Positions 52,425-58,943 of a stretch of DNA of 58,943 nt are shown here, in pieces (the stretch's first letter is position 1; each line of letters begins with the position of its first letter). The stretch spans positions 1-58,943 of the forward strand of contig JAFGXF010000037.1 in NCBI GenBank assembly GCA_016936755.1. The letters are read 5' to 3'. The notes beneath the pieces are model-generated. The model was given only the letters and a program-made list of their open reading frames with translations, was not told the DNA's origin and did not search any database. This DNA comes from Anaerolineaceae bacterium. Its GTDB lineage: Bacteria; Chloroflexota; Anaerolineae; Anaerolineales; Anaerolineaceae. A program made the position numbers and the translations under genes.

Positions 52425-52916
52425 TTGAATATTGAAACTGGTATGCATGTGGAAAATTCACGCGATTTGATCATTCTGGAGCAGATTGAACAAAATCCAG
52501 ATGCCACACAAGCATCGCTGGCTGGTGAAGTCGGAGTTGCCGTAGGCACAATTAATTGGCATATAAAGCGGCTGGTGAATAAGGGGTACATTAAAGTAAA
52601 ACGGGCCGAGCGTAAAAAATTAAAATACATCATCACCCCCGAGGGTATATCCCTGCGTGCTCGATTGACCATCGATTATATACAAAACCAATTCAGCCTA
52701 TATCGACTGACACGTGAGAAGGTGAGTGCTTTGCTGGCCCAGGTTCAGGCAGAAGGACATTCGGGTGTTCGTCTCATTGGCGATGGGGATGTGGCAGATG
52801 TATGTCGGTTAACCTGCCTTGAGCAATCAATATCAATTCTTGACGATCCTAAGGTGCCTGCAATTATTGTGCATGGCATAAAAGTATATTTACAGGGTGT
52901 TCATGGACAGGGCTGA
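52425..52916 (+). CDS. Winged-helix regulator with C-terminal Rossmann-like domain
   Basis: About 163 residues. The frame runs back to a TTG at 52401 but this lies inside the promoter; TTG 52425 fits a near-leaderless start and ATG 52443 is the next possibility (19-base leader, no ribosome site). N-terminal winged helix: IILEQIEQNPDATQASLAGEVGVAVGTINWHIKRLV and GYIKVKRAERKKLKYIITPEG. C-terminal ~45 residues (GVRLIGDGDVADVCRLTCLE) look like a nucleotide or CoA-binding fold. EPS-type regulators of this kind precede epimerase genes; likely controls this cluster. Confidence 0.75.
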   Translation: MNIETGMHVENSRDLIILEQIEQNPDATQASLAGEVGVAVGTINWHIKRLVNKGYIKVKRAERKKLKYIITPEGISLRARLTIDYIQNQFSLYRLTREKVSALLAQVQAEGHSGVRLIGDGDVADVCRLTCLEQSISILDDPKVPAIIVHGIKVYLQGVHGQG

Positions 52917-53354
52917 GAAAGGACAAGTGATTGTCACAGGAGGAGCCGGGTTTCTTGAAACCATGTTGATGTCCGTATTGTTGTATCAAGGGTATCGGGT
53001 TGTAGTAATCGATATCCTGTTATTCAGCGGCGAAGCATTGTTGGGTTTTTCTAAACTCAGCAACCTAAACTTGATAAAAGGTGATCTGTGTGATTCTGGT
53101 GAACTGCGTCCTTTTTTAAGGACCGATTGGGCAAAAAGATCTGTTCTTTTCTTTTTGGTTGCCTTGTTGGTTTTTCTACCCGCGAGGCAGTGTATCATAA
53201 GAGTGTGGAGGTTGTTCGGTGGATTTATGATCAGGTTGAATCAATGATCTCTGTTGATGCGGGTAGTCGTGAAGTGACCCGGGCACAAAGACCCGGGTTG
53301 ATCAGCAATCCGTTGGATCGGCGTTATCGCAACGCTGATATGATTACCAAGTGA
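52903..53354 (+). pseudogene. Broken NAD-dependent epimerase gene
   Basis: The frame from ATG 52903 starts as an extended SDR (QVIVTGGAGFLETMLMSVLLYQGYRVVV, SGEALLGF, LIKGDLCDSGELRPFL) and then turns into unrelated sequence (SVLFFLVALLVFLP) and stops at 53247. Another frame from about 53160 continues with AVYHKSVEVVRWIYDQ and IDR-like text ending YRNADMITK at 53354. The middle of the enzyme, with the YxxxK site, is missing. So it is a frameshifted and internally deleted remnant of an epimerase. It is followed after 12 bases by GDP-L-fucose synthase. Confidence 0.65.
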
Positions 53355-53366
53355 GGATGATATATC

Positions 53367-54314
53367 ATGAGTGATATAAGTTTCTGGAATGGTAAGAAAG
53401 TGGTTGTTACAGGAGGTGTAGGCTTCCTGGGCAATTTTGTGATTAATAAACTCAAAACCCATGGTGCAAAAGACATTTTCATTCCAACCATTGAAGAGTA
53501 TGACCTGGTGCAACCGGAAGCGATAAACAGGTTGTTTGTCAATTCAGAGCCAAATGTGATCATCCACTTGGCGGCACATGTGGGTGGCATTGGAGCCAAT
53601 CGTGCGCATCCGGCGGAATTCTTCTATGATAATCTGATGATGGGTGTCCAGCTCATTCATCAGGCCTGGAAGCATAATGTTGATAAATTTGTTGCCATTG
53701 GCACGGTATGTGCTTACCCAAAATTCACTCCAGTGCCTTTTAAGGAAGAAGACCTTTGGCTCGGCTACCCGGAGGAGACGAATGCGCCATACGGATTGGC
53801 AAAAAAAATGCTGCTGGTTCAATCACAGGCTTATCGTCAACAGTATGGTTTTAATTCCATTTTCCTGCTACCTGTGAATCTGTATGGTCCGGGAGATAAT
53901 TTCAACCCCGAGACCTCGCATGTTATTCCAGCTTTGATTCGAAAGTGCTTTGAGGCGCAGGATAAAGGAGAGAACGAGTTGATCGTGTGGGGAGATGGAT
54001 CACCGACCCGCGAATTCATTTATGTTGAAGATGCAGCGGAAGCAATTGTTGCTGCGAGTGAGAAATATGACGGTCCTGAGCCAGTCAATATCGGTTCTGG
54101 GTATGAGATCAGCATTAAAAATCTGGCCGAGATGATTGCCAGGTTGACTGGATTTACGGGAAAGATCACATGGGATATCACGAAGCCCAATGGGCAACCT
54201 CGCCGATGCCTGGACACTTCACGGGCAGAACAATATTTTGGATTTCGTGCTCAAATAAATTTTGAAGAAGGTCTCAAGCGAACCATTGAGTGGTACAGGT
54301 CTACCCGGAAATGA
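53367..54314 (+). CDS. fcl: GDP-L-fucose synthase
   Basis: 315 residues, extended SDR. Rossmann start [14 protein letters not shown], then [41 protein letters not shown] and catalytic [13 protein letters not shown], with [11 protein letters not shown]; all typical of WcaG. Converts GDP-4-keto-6-deoxymannose to GDP-L-fucose (epimerisation and reduction). GDP-mannose 4,6-dehydratase (gmd) is not in the window. GAGGAT precedes ATG. Confidence 0.93.
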   Translation: MSDISFWNGKKVVVTGGVGFLGNFVINKLKTHGAKDIFIPTIEEYDLVQPEAINRLFVNSEPNVIIHLAAHVGGIGANRAHPAEFFYDNLMMGVQLIHQAWKHNVDKFVAIGTVCAYPKFTPVPFKEEDLWLGYPEETNAPYGLAKKMLLVQSQAYRQQYGFNSIFLLPVNLYGPGDNFNPETSHVIPALIRKCFEAQDKGENELIVWGDGSPTREFIYVEDAAEAIVAASEKYDGPEPVNIGSGYEISIKNLAEMIARLTGFTGKITWDITKPNGQPRRCLDTSRAEQYFGFRAQINFEEGLKRTIEWYRSTRK

Positions 54315-54322
54315 TCTAATGG

Positions 54323-55156
54323 ATGAACATGCCTGATTTGCAAATTACTCACATACGCCCAACCCAGGGATGGGCGGCACTCAATTTAAAGGACCTATGG
54401 TTATACCGTGAACTGGTTTATTTCCTGACATGGCGGGATATTAAGGTCCGATATAAGCAAGCCATCCTGGGAATCGCCTGGGCAATTTTGCAACCACTAT
54501 TGACAATGATCGTTTTTAGTATCATCTTTGGCGGTCTGGCGAAGCTACCCTCTGATGGGATTCCCTATCCTTTATTCAGTTATGCGGCTGTATTACCATG
54601 GCAATTATTCTCCAGTGCCTTGCACCGCTCAAGTGTTTCACTGGTGGGAAATGCCAACCTGTTGACAAAAATCTATTTTCCACGTTTGATAATTCCCTTT
54701 TCTGCGGTTATGGCCTCACTGGTCGATTTTGGGATTGCGTTTCTGGTAATGATTGGTTTGATGCTTTATTATCAAGTTTGGCCTACTTTATTGATATTGT
54801 GGATCATACCCTTGACATTGCTGGCACTCCTTACGGCACTGGCTGTCAGTCTCTGGTTATCCGCCCTGAATGTGCTTTACCGGGATGTTCAACATATGAT
54901 CCCCTTCCTGACGCAATTCTGGATGTATGCATCACCGGTGGCCTATTCGGCCGATCTTATTCCCACCGGCATCTGGCGCATTATTTATGGATTGAATCCC
55001 ATGGCGGGAGTAATTCAGGGCTTTCGATGGGCTTTATTAGGCACACGGCCGCCGGACATTATGATGGGTATATCCATTGCCATCGTTTTGATCCTGCTGG
55101 TAACAGGATTGTTTTACTTTAGGCGGATGGAAAAGACATTTGCAGACAGGGTATAG
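54323..55156 (+). CDS. ABC-2 polysaccharide export permease (Wzm-like)
   Basis: 277 residues, six membrane helices. The N-terminal cytoplasmic start KDLWLYRELVYFLTWRDIKVRYKQAILGIAWAILQPLLTMIVFSIIFG is the Wzm/TagG-type signature. C-terminal loop GIWRIIYGLNPMAGVIQGFRWALLG is also typical. Forms the channel with the ATPase encoded 3 bases downstream; ABC-dependent glycan export across the cytoplasmic membrane. In a monoderm the chain would be attached to the wall or lipid. Confidence 0.93.
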   Translation: MNMPDLQITHIRPTQGWAALNLKDLWLYRELVYFLTWRDIKVRYKQAILGIAWAILQPLLTMIVFSIIFGGLAKLPSDGIPYPLFSYAAVLPWQLFSSALHRSSVSLVGNANLLTKIYFPRLIIPFSAVMASLVDFGIAFLVMIGLMLYYQVWPTLLILWIIPLTLLALLTALAVSLWLSALNVLYRDVQHMIPFLTQFWMYASPVAYSADLIPTGIWRIIYGLNPMAGVIQGFRWALLGTRPPDIMMGISIAIVLILLVTGLFYFRRMEKTFADRV

Positions 55157-55159
55157 ACG

Positions 55160-56422
55160 ATGAGTGATATTGCTATCCGTGCTCAGAATATCTCAAAAAA
55201 GTATCACATCGGTATGTTGCATTCACACAATGACACCCTGCGTGATGTAATCGTATCCGCTTTCGACCGTGAAGAACATAAGCGTAAAGCATTACAGGCA
55301 CAAATATGGGCTATTAAAGACCTGTCATTTGAAGTCCGGCAAGGCGAAGTGCTGGGAGTCATCGGGCGTAATGGTGCCGGGAAAAGCACCTTGTTGAAAA
55401 TCTTATCACGTGTTACCGAACCAACAAAGGGCGTTGTTGATATTTATGGTCGGGTTGGATCACTACTTGAGGTAGGCACCGGATTTCACCCGGAATTGAC
55501 CGGTCGCGAGAATATATATCTTAACGGCGCTATTCTGGGCATGAAAAGGCGTGAAATTGCAAGTAAATACAATGATATTGTTGAGTTCTCAGAAGTTGGA
55601 CAGTTTATCGATACACCGGTAAAGCGGTATTCAAGTGGTATGTATTTGCGATTGGCATTCGCGGTCGCAGCTCATCTTGAGCCAGAGATACTGGTGGTTG
55701 ACGAAGTGCTGGCAGTCGGAGATGCGGAATTCCAGCATAAGTGCCTGGGAAAAATGAGTGATGTTGCCCAACAGGGGAGAACGGTTTTGTTTGTAAGCCA
55801 TAATATGTCTGCCATTCTGCGCCTTACCCAGGAAACCATCGTGCTCGATAAAGGTTCAATGCTGATGCGGGGCCCTTCCACACGCGCTGTTGACTTCTAT
55901 CTATCTTCAGGCTTTTCTCAATTAGGAGAGCGCACCTGGGTTTCAGAGGAGATTCCAGCAGATGCTGACCCATTTGTTCCCATTGCTTTACGCGTAAAGA
56001 ATGCCCAAGGTAAAGTGTCTGACAGCCTGCGATCCACAGAACCCATCACGATTGAAGTAGAGTATTCCCTAAATAAATCCATCACAGGATTGCGGGTGGG
56101 CATCTACCTGCTATCAACGCGTGGTGAGTTGGTGTTTACTTCCTTTGATACTGATGATAGTGTCTTGTTTGAGAAACACGCCACCCGTGCGGTGGGGCAT
56201 TATCTTAGTCAATGCAAGATTGCGGCTGATTTATTGAATGAAGGGCGTTTTATTGTGGGAATGAATGCCAGTTCCTTCAGGGTAAAGCGATATTTTCAGG
56301 ATGAGCAGGCACTTACATTCACCGTGGATGCGGCTGGTGCACCTGGTATGCAGTGGCCAGAGCCGCGCCTCGGACCGCTCAGGCCGCGATTGCTTTGGCA
56401 AATCGAACATATAAAACAATGA
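55160..56422 (+). CDS. Polysaccharide ABC transporter ATPase with Wzt C-domain
   Basis: 420 residues. Walker A GRNGAGKST at 69-77, signature YSSGMYLRLA near 165, Walker B ILVVDEVLAVGD near 190, and a switch His (SHNM). After ~240 a C-terminal domain of ~160 residues (beta strands such as LRVGIYLLSTRGELVFTSFD) matches the Wzt carbohydrate-binding module, which in O-antigen systems recognises the modified chain end. A capping enzyme may be one of the next two genes. ATGA overlap with the next gene. Confidence 0.95.
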   Translation: MSDIAIRAQNISKKYHIGMLHSHNDTLRDVIVSAFDREEHKRKALQAQIWAIKDLSFEVRQGEVLGVIGRNGAGKSTLLKILSRVTEPTKGVVDIYGRVGSLLEVGTGFHPELTGRENIYLNGAILGMKRREIASKYNDIVEFSEVGQFIDTPVKRYSSGMYLRLAFAVAAHLEPEILVVDEVLAVGDAEFQHKCLGKMSDVAQQGRTVLFVSHNMSAILRLTQETIVLDKGSMLMRGPSTRAVDFYLSSGFSQLGERTWVSEEIPADADPFVPIALRVKNAQGKVSDSLRSTEPITIEVEYSLNKSITGLRVGIYLLSTRGELVFTSFDTDDSVLFEKHATRAVGHYLSQCKIAADLLNEGRFIVGMNASSFRVKRYFQDEQALTFTVDAAGAPGMQWPEPRLGPLRPRLLWQIEHIKQ

Positions 56423-58035
56423 GCCTGTTTCGTAAGAATACCATCAAGGATATTTTATATACTATTCCATATGCTCCAGATTTATATTGGCGCATGCATA
56501 GCCAGGAGTTTTCAGGGAATACACGCTTTCGACTGGAAGGTCTGCGGAACGAGTTGCCAGGTATTAAAGCCTGCGTGAAAGCATATCGAGATACAGCGAA
56601 GCCTGGAAAAAGGATTTTTCTGTTTGCCAGTTTGCACTATTGGATTGAACATGCCGCCTTAATGGGAACTGCATTGGCCGGCATGGGCCACCACGTAACC
56701 TTGGGATTCTTGCCATACAGCGATTGGCAAAACCCAGTGCATGGTTTTGATCTGCGGCGGCAGAATATCTACGCCAGGGATGTGCTGGCAATTGCCCGTC
56801 CTTATATCAAATCATTTTCACTTCTTGATATTCAACCAAGAAAAAACCGTTTTCCTGATGAATTGTCCAGGGCTGTGAAGGAAGTGTCCATTTATGACGC
56901 TCAATACACCCTGCAAGTGGAAGATATCGATCAAAAAGAACCAGTCTTTTTGATGAGGTTTGAAAGAAATTCTCTGGCTGCCCGGGCAGTGTATACATGG
57001 CTGATGAAGAATCCCCAGGATGTAGTGATTGTTCCCAATGGGACCATTCAGGAGATGGGGATTGTTTACCGGGTAGCCCGGTATCTGAAAATCCCAACCA
57101 CGACTTATGAATTCGGTGAACAACGTGAGCGTATCTGGTTGGGACAGAACACAGAGATCATGCGCCAGGATACCGATGATTTGTGGAAATCATATAATAA
57201 TATTTCATTAAGTAAGGAACAGCGTGAGCGCATTGAGTCACTCTACCGAGCTCGGGAAGATGGGCGACAGTGGGAGAACTTTTCGCGTTTGTGGCAGGGT
57301 AATGTGCCGCAAGGATCCGAAAGTGTGCGGAAATTGCTGGGTTTGGACATGCGTCCGGTTGTTATGATTTCGACCAATGTTATCGGAGACAGCCTTACAC
57401 TGGGCCGTCAAGCATTTACCCGCGGCATGACTGAATGGTTGGTGAAAATCCTTCATTACTTTTCCGATCGTAAGGATATACAGGTGGTCATTCGTGTGCA
57501 CCCTGGCGAGATTCTGACACGGGGAACGTCTGTTGTGGATATCGTTAGTCAGATACTTCCGGGTCTGCCAGCGCACATGCACCTGGTCGGACCGCGGGAA
57601 AAAGTTAATACATACGATATCATGCAAATCACCGACTTGGGATTGGTCTACACTACAACAGTTGGCATGGAAATGGCAATGCATGGCATACCGGTGCTGG
57701 TCGCCGGATTAACCCATTACCGCGGGCGTGGTTTTACCATAGACCCCACCTCGTGGAATGAATACTTCGGGCAGCTTGAAAGGGTTCTTAAAACCCCGAA
57801 GCGATATCGCTTGAGTCAGTCCCAACAAGACCTGGCGTGGCAATATGCATATTATTTCTTTTTTGAGTTTCCAAGACCATTCCCCTGGCACCTGGTCAAG
57901 GTTTGGGATGACTATCATGAACGTCCATTGGAACATGTACTGAGCCCTGAAGGACAAGAAAGATACGGTAAGACTTTTGCAGATCTGACTGGTGAAAAGA
58001 TGGAATGGAAAGCAGTGCAAAATCAGGCAAAATGA
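56419..58035 (+). CDS. Capsule-biosynthesis-type transferase (Kdo/GT-B-like)
   Basis: 538 residues from ATG 56419. N-terminal region is polar and mixed; the C-terminal half has a GT-B-like nucleotide-sugar site: VVIRVHPGEILTRG, THLVGP-like HMHLVGPREKVNTYDIMQITDLGLVYTTTVGMEMAMHGIPVLV, the T-x-x-G-x-E-x3 loop common in capsule/LPS transferases of the KpsC/S group. Function is inferred: sugar transfer or chain-end modification next to Wzt. No transmembrane helix. Overlaps the methyltransferase by 4 bases. Confidence 0.7.
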   Translation: MSLFRKNTIKDILYTIPYAPDLYWRMHSQEFSGNTRFRLEGLRNELPGIKACVKAYRDTAKPGKRIFLFASLHYWIEHAALMGTALAGMGHHVTLGFLPYSDWQNPVHGFDLRRQNIYARDVLAIARPYIKSFSLLDIQPRKNRFPDELSRAVKEVSIYDAQYTLQVEDIDQKEPVFLMRFERNSLAARAVYTWLMKNPQDVVIVPNGTIQEMGIVYRVARYLKIPTTTYEFGEQRERIWLGQNTEIMRQDTDDLWKSYNNISLSKEQRERIESLYRAREDGRQWENFSRLWQGNVPQGSESVRKLLGLDMRPVVMISTNVIGDSLTLGRQAFTRGMTEWLVKILHYFSDRKDIQVVIRVHPGEILTRGTSVVDIVSQILPGLPAHMHLVGPREKVNTYDIMQITDLGLVYTTTVGMEMAMHGIPVLVAGLTHYRGRGFTIDPTSWNEYFGQLERVLKTPKRYRLSQSQQDLAWQYAYYFFFEFPRPFPWHLVKVWDDYHERPLEHVLSPEGQERYGKTFADLTGEKMEWKAVQNQAK

Positions 58036-58910
58036 TGATGTCAGCCAATAACGCACAGGAAATTAAACAGCAGGTGCAATCCTTCTATAACCGGATAGGA
58101 TGGCAGGAGGTATCTGAAGGGGTATACCAAAACGCACGCTTTGAGGACTTACGCCCAGTCTCCAGTGAATATATCCACCGGTGTCATATTCGGGCGGGCA
58201 CCTTTCTAGCTAAAACTGGTCATTATCTGCTTGACGCTGGATCGGGTCCAATCCAATACCCGGAATACCTGTTGTATTCAGAAGATTATGATTATCGTGT
58301 TTGTGTGGATATTTCACCTGTTGCGTTATTTGAGGCTCGGCGGCGAATTGGCACTAATGGTCTGTATGTTGTAGCAGATGTCTCAGCGCTTCCTTTCACT
58401 GGGAATATATTTGATGGTGTGATCTCACTTCACACTTTGCATCATCTGCCAGAATCCAACCAACAAGATGGGTATCTGGAACTATGGCGTGTTCTGGCTC
58501 CAGGTAAACAAGCGGTGGTTGTTAATGGATGGACAGATGCACCACTCATGCGTCGATATGATTGGCTTGTAAGGATTGCGACTTGTCTGATGAATCGTAT
58601 GCGTCATAGAAAAGTTGACCCCAACACAACACATAGTGGGGAAAAAAGTATGGGAAATCCCAAGGAGCCGGTGAGTACTTATGTTCAAAAATTCACTCCG
58701 GAGCGGTTGAAACAAATGATTGGTGAACACATCCCTTATGAAATCCGTTGCTGGAGAAGTGTCAGCGTCCGTTTTCTCAGAGCGGTCATACATCCAAAAT
58801 TGGCGGGAAGGTTGATCCTACGATTACTATACCGGCTCGAAGAAGTATTCCCTTATTATTTCGGCGTGGTTGGTCAATACCCGCTGATCATCTTGAAGAA
58901 ATCTGGGTAA
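58032..58910 (+). CDS. SAM-dependent methyltransferase
   Basis: 292 residues from ATG 58032 (three ATGs in a row). Class-I fold: motif I LLDAGSGPIQYPE, then VCVDISPVALFEARRR, VVADVSALPF, and DGVISLHTLHHL. The C-terminal ~100 residues are helical and basic. Likely methylates a sugar or the chain end, as with capping enzymes of Wzm/Wzt systems, but substrate is unknown. Coupled to the previous gene. Confidence 0.85.
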   Translation: MMMSANNAQEIKQQVQSFYNRIGWQEVSEGVYQNARFEDLRPVSSEYIHRCHIRAGTFLAKTGHYLLDAGSGPIQYPEYLLYSEDYDYRVCVDISPVALFEARRRIGTNGLYVVADVSALPFTGNIFDGVISLHTLHHLPESNQQDGYLELWRVLAPGKQAVVVNGWTDAPLMRRYDWLVRIATCLMNRMRHRKVDPNTTHSGEKSMGNPKEPVSTYVQKFTPERLKQMIGEHIPYEIRCWRSVSVRFLRAVIHPKLAGRLILRLLYRLEEVFPYYFGVVGQYPLIILKKSG

Positions 58911-58924
58911 GATTGGAGAGAATT

Positions 58925-58943
58925 ATGAAGTGGAGTGATAAAG
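58925..58943 (+). CDS. Start of a further gene, cut by the window end
   Basis: ATG 58925 preceded by GGAGAG at about 5 bases reads MKWSDK before the sequence ends. It is the next gene of the glycan cluster; nothing more can be said. Confidence 0.5.

Noticed and set aside
1-58943. CRISPR arrays, tRNA or rRNA genes, insertion sequences, phage genes
   Set aside because: None seen: no regularly spaced repeats, no transposase or integrase, no tRNA-like cloverleaf noted by eye; a tRNAscan run would be the proper check.

Overview
The window looks like an ordinary chromosome segment of a Chloroflexota bacterium, probably class Anaerolineae. This is an inference from gene content: an oversized SecA, a PHP-type DnaE, DUF951, a heliorhodopsin, many small hypothetical families, no outer-membrane genes, and moderate GC. 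I see no rRNA, tRNA, CRISPR array or insertion sequence.

Region 1 (1-22 kb) is an accessory patchwork of short transcription units on both strands. It holds the end of a TPR-like protein, a Ca2+/H+ antiporter, a PAS-GGDEF diguanylate cyclase, a CAP/LysM secreted protein with disturbed ends, DUF3795, a nucleotidyltransferase, DUF1684, an aldo/keto reductase, two nitroreductases, a channel-like protein, DUF1801, two MFS transporters, a short-form AMP nucleosidase, GNAT plus DUF4180, a heliorhodopsin, two GyrI-like proteins (one fused to AraC), DUF1028, PspC and TauE/SafE. Several units end in clear rho-independent terminators.

Region 2 (21-38.5 kb) is housekeeping: surE-secA; dnaE; recR-ybaB-dnaX with a GIY-YIG protein and a prephenate-dehydrogenase-like protein; DUF951 with an MGDG-synthase-like glycosyltransferase; and tsaE-tsaB-rimI-udg. 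dnaX carries an in-phase A AAA AAG heptamer with a -1 stop shortly after it, as in gamma/tau frameshifting. A decayed gene lies between secA and dnaE. Several genes here have a -10 box six or seven bases before the start codon, which suggests leaderless mRNAs.

Region 3 (38.6 kb to the end) is a surface-glycan cluster, all on the + strand with many 1-4 nt overlaps. It has a UDP-sugar dehydrogenase and epimerase, a flippase, glycosyltransferases (GT4, GT2 and GT-C-like), an LPG-synthase-TM protein, large polytopic proteins, a winged-helix regulator with its own promoter, a broken epimerase, GDP-L-fucose synthase, a Wzm/Wzt-type ABC exporter, a capsule-type transferase and a methyltransferase. 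Both a flippase and an ABC exporter are present, so two glycan export routes may be encoded. I see no clearly new defence or mobile system. The most notable items are the heliorhodopsin, the dnaX frameshift site, the leaderless starts and the large SecA.
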